Shown in pieces: positions 1 to 8,425 of a stretch of DNA of 51,173 nt; the stretch's first letter is position 1, and every line of letters starts with the position of its first letter. This DNA is from an uncultured Anaeromyxobacter sp. GTDB taxonomy: Bacteria; Myxococcota; Myxococcia; Myxococcales; Anaeromyxobacteraceae. The DNA lies in NCBI GenBank assembly GCA_903855945.1, contig CAIOAK010000028.1:1-51173 (forward strand), in the 5' to 3' direction. Under the pieces are notes generated by a model. That model worked only from the letters and a program-made list of their open reading frames with translations. It did not search any database and had not been told where the DNA came from. A program made the translations under genes and the position numbers.

Positions 1-95
1 CCCGCCTTTGCTCCCGAGAAGGGAGCCAGGCTGAGATCAGGATTTGGCCTCACGCGGTCGATCCCGCACACCGTGAGAGGTGCGCTCGCTGTTCG

Positions 96-757
96 CACGG
101 GGCGAAGGGGTCATTGTGGCTGGCGCTGGCGGGCTTCGGCGAGATGGGCGGCCTTCACTTCCGGAACCTATCCCTCGACATGAAGCCCCTGGGGCGCATC
201 GTGGTCGCGCGCTCCTACAACAAGCGGGGCACGAAGACCAAGGTCGTGCGCTGGATGCCGATCCACCCGGTTCTCGGCCAGTTCCTGGGCGAGTGGAGGC
301 GAGGGGATTCGAGGCCACGATGGGCCGGCCCCCCGTGCCCGACGACCTCGTCGTGCCCACGCCCCCGGAGCCGAAGGGCAAGGGGCGCTTCTCGCCTCCC
401 TGGCGCATGCGGGACAAGAACTACACGCGGAAGTACTTCCTCGGCGACCTCCGGACGCTCGGCATCGGTCACCGTCGCGTGCACGACCTCCGGCGGACGT
501 TCATCTCGCTCGCCCGCGAGGACGGTGCGGACAAGGACATGCTCCGGCGGGGGACCCACCAGCCGCCGAAGGACATGATGGAGCTCTACACGACGGTCGA
601 GTGGAAGAAGCTGTGCGAGGAGGTCGGAAAGCTCAGGGTGACGCTGCCGGAGGGCGCCCCCCAGAAGGAGGCAGCGCCCGTCCAGCCCGTCGAGAACCTT
701 GGTGCACCCCTTGGTGCAGTCGACGATGAAGTCGAGCAGCATCAAGTCGTTGAACAG
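96..757 (+). pseudogene. Tyrosine recombinase (phage/island integrase) remnant, frameshifted
   Basis: Two adjacent reading frames together resemble the catalytic half of a tyrosine recombinase. The first (about 114-290) reads like the strand that carries the first catalytic Arg, with a GEMGGL segment; the Arg-containing part of the usual GLRxGE motif appears deleted. After a frame change near 290-310, the second frame carries a good C-terminal block, HDLRRTF followed by MMELYTT, which corresponds to the HxLRH/R box and the catalytic Tyr region. The N-terminal DNA-binding half is missing. The remnant ends against the 3' end of the tmRNA gene, a classic integration site for such enzymes. I read it as the decayed end of an integrated element. 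The family call is reasonably sure; exact limits are not. Confidence 0.65.
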
Positions 758-1102
758 TGGAGGCGCGGGGAATCGAACCCCGGTCCGAAAGACTTGTTGC
801 GAGTGGCCCTACGCGCGTGTCCCGGAGAATTTACGTGACCGGCAACCTCCGGGCCTGCAACCGATCACGTCCTCGCCCTCACTTCTCGACCTGAGGCTAG
901 GCGGCTCGCTTCCCGCTCAGGTCCAACCGGAGCTGACATCTGACCCCGTTACCCGGTGCTCACGGGGGGATGCGCGGCACTTAGGCCGCGAGAGCCATGG
1001 GCTCGTTCGCGTTTCTGCGTGGTCGCCTTTTTACGTGGCCTGGTGACCAACCACGGCGCGCGCCATGCGCCTTCCGTCCTCCGTCGAATCCAGTTCGCCC
1101 CC
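758..1102 (-). ncRNA. ssrA: tmRNA (ssrA)
   Basis: Transfer-messenger RNA, which rescues stalled ribosomes by trans-translation. The 5' end reads GGGGGCGAACTGGATTCGAC, the tmRNA signature. The 3' end has a TTCGATT T-loop closed by CGGGG/CCCCG and an acceptor strand CGCCTCC that pairs with the 5' GGGGGCG (one G-U pair). The tag frame lies at 1010-981 and would encode ANEPMALAA followed by TAA, matching the usual A-N-...-A-L-A-A form; the resume codon is inferred. Length (about 345 nt) is normal. After the discriminator A the genome reads CTG, so CCA seems not to be encoded. An integrase remnant lies immediately beyond the 3' end. Confidence 0.93.
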
Positions 1103-1121
1103 GATTGAACGAACCGAGGGG

Positions 1122-1149
1122 AATATAGGCCCCGGACGGACATGGTCAA
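1122..1149 (-). promoter_or_regulatory. Probable sigma-70 promoter of ssrA
   Basis: On the minus strand TTGACC (1149-1144) and TATATT (1127-1122) are 16 nt apart, each one base from consensus. A start near 1115 would give a short 5' leader removed by RNase P to yield the mature tmRNA end at 1102. The -35 box overlaps the TGA stop of the upstream gene. Confidence 0.7.
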
Positions 1150-2855
1150 GGGGCAGCCGCCAGCCCCTGCCGCGCCTCCGCATCCGCCGGGTCGATGGCG
1201 AGCGCCGCCCGGAACGCCGCCCGCGCCTCGTCCGGCCGGCCGAGCCGGGCCAGGAACTGCCCCTGCATCGTCGCGAGCCGGGCCTGTTCCGGCGCGACCC
1301 GGCGCGCCTCGGCGAGGGTCTGCACGCCGCCCGCGAGGTCCCCCTGCGAGCCCTGGAACCGGGCCAGGAAGTAGAGCGGGTCGGCCAGGCCGGGCGCCAT
1401 CCGAACCGCCGCCTGGTAGGCGTCGCGCGCGCGGTCCATGTGCCCGAGCCCCTGCTCGGCGATGGCCAGGTTCACGTGGGCGCGCCAGTAGCCCGGGTGG
1501 ACCTGGATGGCGGTCTGCAGCACCGGGACGGCCTTCGCGTACTGCCCCCGGGCCGAGTAGGCCACCGCCAGGTTGTTGTTCACCACCACGTCGCGCGGCG
1601 CCTTCGTCACCTCCGACTCCCAGAGCGCGAGGTCGCTGCTCCAGTCGGCGGCCCGGACGGTCGAGCGGATTCCCAGCACCGTCACGAGCGCGAAGACCGC
1701 GCCCACGACGAGCGGCGTCCGGTGCAGCGAGCCGATGAGCGCCGCGGCGGCGATGCAGAAGCCGGCCGAGGAGAGGTAGGTGAGCCGCTCCGCCATGAGC
1801 ACGCCGATGGGGAGGATGTGGAGCACGGGGAGCAGCGCGCCGAAGGTCCAGAGCATTCCCGCCGACGGGAGCGGGAAGCGGCGCAGCATCGCGAGCGACC
1901 CCGCCACGAGCGGGACCCACACCAGCATCGAGAGGAAGAGCACGGGGCCCGGCTGCGGGATGAGCTGCACCCGCGCCGCGTAGGCGAAGTCGGTCCCGAG
2001 GAACCCGGGGAAGGCGAGCATCCGGACGTACTCGGCCAGGATGCGGCTCGTCGTGTAGGTGACCGTGGAGCGCGGGACCCCGGCCAGCCACTGGGCCTCG
2101 AGCGGCACGCCGCGCGGCATCCCGCGGAGCAGCAGGTAGGGCACGAGGGAGAGGCCGAGCAGGGCCGAGACGGTCACCGCCCGGAGGAGCGCCCGGCGCC
2201 CCTTCGCGTCGATGCCCGCTGCGCCCGGGACCGCCACCGCCACGATCCCGTAGAGGAGCGGGAGGACCGCCGCCCCCTCGTTGGAGAGCACGCCCAGCGC
2301 GCCCAGCCCCACGGTCCCGGCGAGCCGCCCCAGGCTGCGCGCCGCGCCGCGCCCCGAGAAGGCGACCAGCAGTGCACCCAGAGTGAATACGGTGGAGAGC
2401 AGCTCCTTGCGCCCCACGATGGGGGCCACCGCCTCGACGTGGACCGGGTGGACCGCGAAGAGGAGCCCGGCCACGAGTGCCACCCAGGGCGCCCGGTCGG
2501 GCATGGTGGCCTCGGCGAGCCGCCGGGCGAGCGAGAGCACGAGCAGCGAGGCCGCCACGTGGAGCAGCAGGTTGACGAGGTGGTAGCCGAAGGGCGAGCG
2601 GGCGTGGATCTCGTAGTTCACCGCGTAGGTGAGCGTCGTCACCGGCCGGAAGAGGCCGCCCGTGGTCCCGGGCCCGCCGTAGTTGTAGGGCGAGGTGAGG
2701 ATCCGGACGGCGTTCCGCAGGCCGCCCTGGACGAGCGGGTTCTCCACCACCGCCCAGCCGTCGTCGAGGACGGGTGGGTTCCCGATGGTCTGGACGAAGG
2801 GGAGGAGCGCCGCCAGGACCACCGGGATCCAGGCGCGCCGCAGGAGCCCGGTCAT
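1146..2855 (-). CDS. Polytopic membrane protein with C-terminal TPRs (TMTC / O-mannosyltransferase-like)
   Basis: A 569-residue protein with a multi-pass membrane N-terminal part (to about residue 400) and tetratricopeptide repeats in the last 160 residues (NNNLAVAYSARGQYAKA and following units). An early LDDGWAVVENPLV segment after the first membrane helix matches the acidic luminal loop seen in GT-C glycosyltransferases of the TMTC/DUF1736 type. The ATG at 2855 overlaps the TGA of the upstream glycosyltransferase (ATGA); a longer in-frame extension to 2948 is unlikely. Last gene of a three-gene set, followed directly by the ssrA promoter. Predicted role: transfer of a sugar from a lipid carrier to exported protein or polymer. 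The substrate is unknown. Confidence 0.75.
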   Translation of the reverse strand: MTGLLRRAWIPVVLAALLPFVQTIGNPPVLDDGWAVVENPLVQGGLRNAVRILTSPYNYGGPGTTGGLFRPVTTLTYAVNYEIHARSPFGYHLVNLLLHVAASLLVLSLARRLAEATMPDRAPWVALVAGLLFAVHPVHVEAVAPIVGRKELLSTVFTLGALLVAFSGRGAARSLGRLAGTVGLGALGVLSNEGAAVLPLLYGIVAVAVPGAAGIDAKGRRALLRAVTVSALLGLSLVPYLLLRGMPRGVPLEAQWLAGVPRSTVTYTTSRILAEYVRMLAFPGFLGTDFAYAARVQLIPQPGPVLFLSMLVWVPLVAGSLAMLRRFPLPSAGMLWTFGALLPVLHILPIGVLMAERLTYLSSAGFCIAAAALIGSLHRTPLVVGAVFALVTVLGIRSTVRAADWSSDLALWESEVTKAPRDVVVNNNLAVAYSARGQYAKAVPVLQTAIQVHPGYWRAHVNLAIAEQGLGHMDRARDAYQAAVRMAPGLADPLYFLARFQGSQGDLAGGVQTLAEARRVAPEQARLATMQGQFLARLGRPDEARAAFRAALAIDPADAEARQGLAAAP

Positions 2856-4498
2856 CTCCAGAACCCCGGCCGCGCGTACACCTGCACCAGCGGGACCTCG
2901 TCCAGGTAGGCGCCCGCCACGGGGCGTGCGGTTCGAAGCTCGGTCCACGTGCGAAACTCCCTGTCCCGGAACTCCTGGTGATATTGCCAGATCGAGATGT
3001 CGGCGTCCTCCGGCCCGGCGGCCACGAGGAGGTCGCCGCGGAGCCTCCCGTCCCGCTGGTACTGCCGCGCCGCCAGCGCGGGCGTCTCCTGGAACCAGAT
3101 CCGGCTGCGGGGAGCCGCGTGGACGTTCAGCGCGGGCAGGACGGCCACGGTCGAGTCACCCCAGAACTGGCGCTGCATCCCCATCGTCGCGGCGCCCGCC
3201 GCCCCGCCGGCGAGCTCGTTCCACGCGGCGGTGCCGAAGGGGTGGGCGTGCGCCACCTGCCAGGCGGCCGGAGCGAACGCCAGCGCGGCGAGCGCGCCGA
3301 TCACGGCGCCCGGTCGCCGGGGCCAGAGCAGCCGCCCGGTCCGCACGAGCGCCCGCGCTCCCAGGAGCGCCAGGAAGGGCATGGCGGGCATCCAGTGCTT
3401 CACGCCGCCGAAGTGGGGCACGGTGGGCCAGGCGACGAGGGCGATCGGGAAGAGCGCGGAGAGGAGCAGGAGCCACTCGGTGGGGATGGAGACCTGCGGC
3501 GCCCGGCCGCGGACCGCCGCCACGATGCGGGCGACCGACTGCACGACCCCGCCCAGCATGGCCACGAGGATGGCCGCCGGGACCGTGAGCGCGGTGACGA
3601 CGAAGGGGTAGGAGATCGGGAAGGGCGGTTCCCGCATCAGCGAGCCGAAGTACATCCAGGGGTAGTTCTCGTGGCGAAGGTGGAATCCGAGCCAGGCCTG
3701 GATGCGAGGGACGGTGTGGTGCCAGAGCCACGGCCAGGTGGCGACCAGCACGGCCGGGCCGAGCAGCGCCATGGCGACGAGCGCCCAGGGGAAGCGGTGC
3801 CCCCGCACCGTGCCGATGGCCCCCTCCGACGCCGGGCCGTGGCTCTCCTGCCTCCCGCGGAAGGAGCCGAGGAGCCAGGCGGCGAAGAGCAGCGGGGGCA
3901 GGAAGAACGCGTTGTGCTTCGTGCCCAGCGCGGCGCCCAGGAGGAGCCCCGAGGCCACCGCCCAGCCCGCGGTGGAGAGTCGGCCGCGCGACGCGCTCGT
4001 GCTGCGCCAGAAGGCGTAGGTGGTCGCCAGCATGAGGGAGGTGACCGGCAGGTCGAGCGCCGCCGGGTGGGCGTGCCAGGCGTTGCGCGGGACCAGGAAG
4101 AAGAGCGCCGGCGCGAGCCCGCCGCCCCATGGCCCGGCCAGCTCGAAGCCCCAGAGGGCGAGCAGCATGGCCAGGAACGCCGCGAGGAGCCAGGCGCCGG
4201 CCCGGGCGCCCTGCACCTCGCCGGTGAGACCGAGGGCGCGAGAGAGGACCGTCCGGGTGACGGCGAAGAGCCCCTTCGCGAAGCCCGGGTGCTCGTGGTT
4301 GGGGCCGTAGAAGCGGTCCGCAGCGGCGAGCGCGCCGGCCGGATTGCGCAGCGCCTCCGGCCAGAAGCGTGCGTAGGAGCCGGCCGCCTCGACGTAGACC
4401 CCCTCGTCCCGGGAGATGCCCACCGCGGGCGACGTGACCGCGGCTGCGACGAGCACGAGAAGCCCCCAGGAGAGCGCGATGGCCCGGGCCGGTCTCAC
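2852..4498 (-). CDS. GT-C family membrane glycosyltransferase (PMT/ArnT-like)
   Basis: A 548-residue multi-pass membrane protein. The first periplasmic loop has ISRDEGVYVEAA, the acidic D-E motif of the PMT/ArnT glycosyltransferase superfamily, and NHEHPGFAKGLFA, the usual loop before the next helix. About ten hydrophobic segments follow, then a soluble C-terminus ending in PGFWR. The GTG start at 4498 overlaps the TGA of the preceding gene (GTGA) and its own stop overlaps the next start, so the three genes are translationally coupled. It probably uses a polyprenyl-phosphate sugar; acceptor and sugar cannot be told from the sequence. Confidence 0.75.
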   Translation of the reverse strand: MRPARAIALSWGLLVLVAAAVTSPAVGISRDEGVYVEAAGSYARFWPEALRNPAGALAAADRFYGPNHEHPGFAKGLFAVTRTVLSRALGLTGEVQGARAGAWLLAAFLAMLLALWGFELAGPWGGGLAPALFFLVPRNAWHAHPAALDLPVTSLMLATTYAFWRSTSASRGRLSTAGWAVASGLLLGAALGTKHNAFFLPPLLFAAWLLGSFRGRQESHGPASEGAIGTVRGHRFPWALVAMALLGPAVLVATWPWLWHHTVPRIQAWLGFHLRHENYPWMYFGSLMREPPFPISYPFVVTALTVPAAILVAMLGGVVQSVARIVAAVRGRAPQVSIPTEWLLLLSALFPIALVAWPTVPHFGGVKHWMPAMPFLALLGARALVRTGRLLWPRRPGAVIGALAALAFAPAAWQVAHAHPFGTAAWNELAGGAAGAATMGMQRQFWGDSTVAVLPALNVHAAPRSRIWFQETPALAARQYQRDGRLRGDLLVAAGPEDADISIWQYHQEFRDREFRTWTELRTARPVAGAYLDEVPLVQVYARPGFWR

Positions 4499-5361
4499 GG
4501 CAGTGCCACCAGCTCCACGCAGACTCCGCGTGAAAGGATGCCGTCCGGCACGATCTCGACCGTCACCTCGCGCGCCGCGGGAGGCAGGCGGGTGGCGTCG
4601 AAGGTGGAGGGCGCCCAGGAGACGCGACCGGGGGCGGCGTCGGCGCGCGCCACCTCCAGGCCGTCCACCCGGAGCCGGGCGGAGGCCGACCCGCCTCCGG
4701 TGGAGGTGTCACCCACGAGGACCGCGCGCAGCCGGAGCGAGGAGCCGACCGGACCAGGGGGAAGCCGGATCACGGCCGGCCCGCTCACCGGCCCGGGCCA
4801 TCGTGCCAGCACGCAGGTCCGCGGCAGGAACGCCACCTCCCGGACCTCCCGCGCGACGGTGGCCCCGCCGGCGTCCACCTCCGACTCGGCGAGCCGGTCG
4901 GTCAGCGACCAGAGGGGAAGGGCTGGCGCCGCCAGGTCGTGGCGGGTCAACTCCAGCTCGCCCAGCCGGAGCGGCCGCTCGATCGACGCGGAACGCGCCG
5001 CGAGCTGCGCCGGGAACCGGCCGACGCCGCCCGGCGCGTCGGGCAGAGAGAGGAGCCAGACACGGCGGATCCCCGTCAGGTCCTCGATGTCCGGAAGGAA
5101 GGGCAGCCGTCCCGGGAACGCTTCCCGCGCCCGCTCCGCCCAGGCGGGCGCCAGCATGACCGCGTCGCCCGGGCGCGCCTCGCGCGACAGCACGGAGGCG
5201 GCGGCCTTCCAGTCGGTCGGGGAGGGGAGCCGCCCGGGGAGCGCGGCCTGGAACCAGAGGCCGTGGATCCCTGCCGCGGCCACCGCGATGGCGAGGAGCG
5301 CGGCCCAGGCCACGTCGCGGGGAGGCCAGAGCGATCCCCGGGTGCGGAGACGCATGTTCAC
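4495..5361 (-). CDS. Hypothetical membrane-anchored protein in glycosyltransferase operon
   Basis: A 288-residue protein of no family I recognise. One hydrophobic segment (about residues 16-37) follows an Arg-rich N-terminus, so it is probably anchored in the inner membrane with a periplasmic body. The segment after it (GRLPSPTDWKAAASVLSRE) resembles the region following the membrane part in some GT-C proteins, and the C-terminal half looks beta-rich. It may be the soluble domain partner of the downstream glycosyltransferase, with which it overlaps by 4 nt. The start is GTG 5361 or ATG 5355; neither has a clear ribosome-binding site. It lies 10 nt after carG. Confidence 0.6.
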   Translation of the reverse strand: MNMRLRTRGSLWPPRDVAWAALLAIAVAAAGIHGLWFQAALPGRLPSPTDWKAAASVLSREARPGDAVMLAPAWAERAREAFPGRLPFLPDIEDLTGIRRVWLLSLPDAPGGVGRFPAQLAARSASIERPLRLGELELTRHDLAAPALPLWSLTDRLAESEVDAGGATVAREVREVAFLPRTCVLARWPGPVSGPAVIRLPPGPVGSSLRLRAVLVGDTSTGGGSASARLRVDGLEVARADAAPGRVSWAPSTFDATRLPPAAREVTVEIVPDGILSRGVCVELVALP

Positions 5362-5371
5362 GGATAGTGAA

Positions 5372-5917
5372 TCAGGTCTTGGCCAGGCGGATGCGACGCT
5401 CGCTCTTCTCGCGGCAGAAGGTGTCGAGATCGAACTCGGGGTCGTCCGGGAGGGAGGGCGACCAGGACGGGTGCATGGCGCAGCGGGCGTCGTAGCAGTG
5501 GTGGAGGTCCCACACGTGGCCGAGGTGGTGGATCGACTCGCGGGCCAGCCGGCGCCGGTAGATCTCGATGGAGGCCTCGGTCACGCCGCGGGGCTTGAAG
5601 CGGAAGGTGGAGACGAGCGCCCGGTCCCCGCCCTGCAGGGCATGACCCCAGGCCGGCGGCTCCCCGAGCGGTCCCTTGGGATTGGCGAGCTCCACGTCGC
5701 AGATGTAGAGCACCTTGTCGTCGGCGTAGGCGCGGACCGCGGGCGCGTCGGCGAGCAGCTTCAGCGCGTCGAAGCGTCCGTCCGGGCGCTCCGCCTTCCG
5801 CGGGAGCGCGCGTTCACCCTGGTGCTCCGTGCCCACCCCGAAGGAGCGGTAGAGGGTCTTCGAGAGGAAGGTGATGTCCCCCGCGTCGAACGGGGCCAGC
5901 GTGACGATGCGGATCAC
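5372..5917 (-). CDS. carG: CarG-like zinc-binding transcription factor partner of CarD (inactive archaemetzincin fold)
   Basis: A 181-residue protein of the archaemetzincin family. The zinc site reads HHLGHVWDLHHC followed by x4-C-x-M. All three His ligands and the HCx4CxM part are kept, but the catalytic Glu after the first His is His and the usual Gly is Asp. The distal CxxC is reduced to CxxK. A protease is therefore not expected. In Myxococcus xanthus, CarG is a zinc protein of this kind that lacks protease activity and acts with CarD. Here the gene overlaps the 3' end of the carD homologue by 4 nt, the same pairing. The assignment rests on this motif plus its neighbour. Confidence 0.85.
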   Translation of the reverse strand: MIRIVTLAPFDAGDITFLSKTLYRSFGVGTEHQGERALPRKAERPDGRFDALKLLADAPAVRAYADDKVLYICDVELANPKGPLGEPPAWGHALQGGDRALVSTFRFKPRGVTEASIEIYRRRLARESIHHLGHVWDLHHCYDARCAMHPSWSPSLPDDPEFDLDTFCREKSERRIRLAKT

Positions 5918-6945
5918 TTCTTCTTCCCCTTGGCCGGCTTGCCCGGCTTGGCGGCCTTGCGGGCGGGAGCCGCCTTCTTCGCGGCGGCCTTCTTCGGCGG
6001 TGCCTTGGCGGGTGCTTTGGCGGGTGCGGTCTTCGCGCGCTTCGCGGCCTTCCGCTTCGCGGGAGCGGCCTTCGAGGGCTTCTTCTTCGGCGCCGGGGCC
6101 TTCGCAGCGACGGGCGCGACGACGACGGCCACCGGGACCTCCTCCTCCTCCGACTGCTCCTCCCCCTTCGACTCCCCCTCCTCGGCCTCGTCGGCGGTCC
6201 CCAGGCCAACCCCCTCGAGGGCGCCCAGGTCGATCCCGAGATCGCCGAGCCCGAGGTCATCCTCTTCCTCGGAGGCCACCGGCTTCTTGCGCTTCCAGGG
6301 AGGTCCCTTCAGTTCCACCGGCGTCGGCGGGGGCTTGAGCGGCAGCTTCACCCCCGCAGGCGGCATGAGGGCGAAGTCGATGTAGTCCTCGGCGATCACG
6401 TCGGGGACGCCCAGCGACACCGAGATCTCGTTCACGAGCAGGTGGCGCGAGCTGTCGTACAGCTCCCGCTCCTTCGTGGGCAGCGGCCGCAGCCGCGACA
6501 GGGAGTGAAGCCCCTTCACCACCTCGGCCACGCCGAGCACGCCTCCGGCGATGAGCCGCTCCACGTTGTCCCGGTGACGCACCTTCCAGTCCAGCTCCGG
6601 GTCGTCGTAGGAGGCGCCCAGGTAGTGGAAGACCCCCTCGATGTCGGTGGCCGAGGCGACCCGGCGCAGGCCGATGCTCGTCACCTTGTTGAGCGGGACG
6701 AGGACCGACGCGCCGTCCTCCTCGCGCGTCATCCGAACGAACTCGAGCCGCTGGCCGGCGATGTCCTTCTGCTCGAGCCCGGTGACCGCGTACACGCCCT
6801 GCTTGGGGTAGACCACGCGGTCGCCCGCCGCGAGGTCGGCCGAGGAGGAGATGGCTCCCGCGCCGGACGGGACCTCTTCGTCCCCCTTCTTCCTGTCGGT
6901 GCGCTCGCGCTTTCCTGGGGTTCTCACGGCGCTCACCGTTACCAT
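5914..6945 (-). CDS. carD: CarD-type global transcription regulator with H1-like tail
   Basis: A 343-residue protein. Residues about 35-195 form a CarD/CdnL/TRCF-type RNA-polymerase-binding domain (AGDRVVYPKQGVYAVTGLEQ, then a helical part). An acidic stretch follows (EEEDDLGLGDLG and a second Glu run), then about 90 residues of Lys/Ala/Pro repeats (AKAPAKAPPKKAAAKKAAP). M. xanthus CarD has an HMGA-type AT-hook tail instead; the Anaeromyxobacter version is known to carry a histone H1-like tail that can substitute for it. CarD-CarG work with ECF-sigma-dependent promoters in light response and development. The start is taken at ATG 6945 with no obvious ribosome-binding site; GTG at 6936 or 6927 is possible. 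It lies 32 nt after the DUF1295 gene. Confidence 0.88.
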   Translation of the reverse strand: MVTVSAVRTPGKRERTDRKKGDEEVPSGAGAISSSADLAAGDRVVYPKQGVYAVTGLEQKDIAGQRLEFVRMTREEDGASVLVPLNKVTSIGLRRVASATDIEGVFHYLGASYDDPELDWKVRHRDNVERLIAGGVLGVAEVVKGLHSLSRLRPLPTKERELYDSSRHLLVNEISVSLGVPDVIAEDYIDFALMPPAGVKLPLKPPPTPVELKGPPWKRKKPVASEEEDDLGLGDLGIDLGALEGVGLGTADEAEEGESKGEEQSEEEEVPVAVVVAPVAAKAPAPKKKPSKAAPAKRKAAKRAKTAPAKAPAKAPPKKAAAKKAAPARKAAKPGKPAKGKKK

Positions 6946-6977
6946 GCGGCCCGGGGGGCGGCAAACCCTGGAATCCC

Positions 6978-7757
6978 TCAGGGATCCCCGCGAGGAGGCA
7001 GGGGGAGGAATGCGCTCGTCCGCCGGATGTAGGCGGCGTACCCGGGGCGGCGCTCGGCGATGTCCCTCTCGAGCAGCGACACCCCCGAGACCCGCACCAG
7101 GAGGAAGGTCATGAGGGCAGGCCCGACGAGGCACCACCAGGCTCCGGTGGCGGCGCCGACGAGCCCCAGCCCCCACCAGACCAGCGCGTCGCCGAAGTAG
7201 TTGGGGTGGCGTGTGTAGCGCCAGAGCCCCGCTTCCATCACCTTCCGGCGGCTGGAGGAACCGGAGAGGAACCGGGCGAGCTGCGCGTCCCCCACCGCCT
7301 CGAAGGCGAGACCCACCGCGAACACCAGCACGCCGAGGGCGTCGAGCGGGCCGACCGGCCGGGTGGCACCGAGCGCGGCGCCCGCCTGCAGCGGGAGCGA
7401 CACGATCCAGAGCAGCGCGCCCTGGAGCAGGAAGACCGTCAACAGGCTCACGAGCGGGAAGCGGCCGCCCCATCGGTCGCGCATCGCCCGGTAGCGCCGG
7501 TCCTCCACCTTCTTCTTCCTCCAGCGCCTGCCGATGTGGACGGCGAGCCGCAGCCCCCACAGGGAGGTCAGGAGGACGAGAAGCGTGGCGCGGGTCGAGG
7601 CGGGGGACATCCCGGCCGCGACGACCGACGTGAACGCGAACCCCGGGCCCCAGAAGATGTCCGCGATGGATGCGTCCCGCAGCGGCAACGAGACGATCCA
7701 GACCATCCCCATGTAGGCGGCGATGGCCGCCGCCGTCGCGAAGAGCATCTGTGTCAC
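6978..7757 (-). CDS. DUF1295 membrane protein (steroid 5-alpha-reductase / isoprenylcysteine methyltransferase-like)
   Basis: A 259-residue membrane protein with about six hydrophobic segments. The C-terminal box WRYTRHPNYFGDALVWWGL is the hallmark of DUF1295, part of the superfamily holding steroid reductases and ICMT-like methyltransferases. GTG 7757 is preferred as the start: it overlaps the TGA of the upstream gene (GTGA) and has GGGAG nine bases upstream; ATG 7748 is the alternative. As the last gene of a lipid-modification operon it probably acts on a lipid substrate in the membrane. Reaction unknown. Confidence 0.75.
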   Translation of the reverse strand: MTQMLFATAAAIAAYMGMVWIVSLPLRDASIADIFWGPGFAFTSVVAAGMSPASTRATLLVLLTSLWGLRLAVHIGRRWRKKKVEDRRYRAMRDRWGGRFPLVSLLTVFLLQGALLWIVSLPLQAGAALGATRPVGPLDALGVLVFAVGLAFEAVGDAQLARFLSGSSSRRKVMEAGLWRYTRHPNYFGDALVWWGLGLVGAATGAWWCLVGPALMTFLLVRVSGVSLLERDIAERRPGYAAYIRRTSAFLPLPPRGDP

Positions 7758-8425
7758 GGCCGCGTGCTCCCGCTGCGCCACAATCGCAGGCTCGACCAGA
7801 GGACGAAGAGGAGCCAGAGGGGGCCTGCGACGCCGAGCAGCCGCGCCGCGCTCTCCGAGAAGGGCTGGCCCGCCACCGGGATGGAGGCCAGGCCGGCCAC
7901 GAGCCCCAGCGCGCCCAGCGCGCGGGACCCGCCGCGCCACAGCGAGGGGGCGATGCTGAGGAGCCCCAGCCCGAGCAGGAGGTTGAAGAGGGCGTCGAGC
8001 GTCAGCGTCGTGCCGAGCAGCGCACGGGCGGTCGGCGCGCAGGCGGCGAGGTCGCGGCAGCCGGGCAGGACGTGGGACACCAGCACGATGGGCGTGATGC
8101 AGCCGGCGGCGTTCATGAGGGCGCCCACGGCGATGGTGGATGCGCCCACGTGGGCCGCCGGCGTGCCGACCTGCCGCCCCAGCGCGGCGGCCCAGCCGGC
8201 CAGGGCGACGAGCCCGAGGATGAATGCTGCTGCGCTCGCCACCGTGGCCCCGGGCTGGGCCATGGAGAGCGCGGCCCAGCGGTCGATGTCGGTGGGCCGG
8301 TAGGCGACCGGGACGTCGAGGAGGAAGACGACGCCGAGGACGTTGCCGACGACAGCGGCGACGCCGAGCAGCGCCGCCATCCGGTCAAGAACCGGCTGGT
8401 TCGATGCAGGAATAGGCAACCTCAC
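7754..8425 (-). CDS. Hypothetical multi-pass membrane protein of the fatty-acid modification operon
   Basis: A 223-residue protein with about six to seven hydrophobic helices and a short basic C-terminus. The arrangement resembles DUF4386-type integral membrane proteins, but I cannot assign a family with certainty. It starts with GTG inside the stop of the cyclopropane-synthase-like gene (GTGA overlap) and ends overlapping the DUF1295 start. Its position suggests a membrane component of the same lipid pathway. Confidence 0.55.
   Translation of the reverse strand: MRLPIPASNQPVLDRMAALLGVAAVVGNVLGVVFLLDVPVAYRPTDIDRWAALSMAQPGATVASAAAFILGLVALAGWAAALGRQVGTPAAHVGASTIAVGALMNAAGCITPIVLVSHVLPGCRDLAACAPTARALLGTTLTLDALFNLLLGLGLLSIAPSLWRGGSRALGALGLVAGLASIPVAGQPFSESAARLLGVAGPLWLLFVLWSSLRLWRSGSTRP

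Noticed and set aside
758-835. A tRNA gene, from the TTCGATT loop and CCTCC acceptor end
   Set aside because: No anticodon or D arm fits; the matching 5' half lies about 270 nt away, which defines a tmRNA.
5372-5917. Active archaemetzincin protease
   Set aside because: The catalytic Glu is replaced by His and the gene overlaps carD, matching non-proteolytic CarG.
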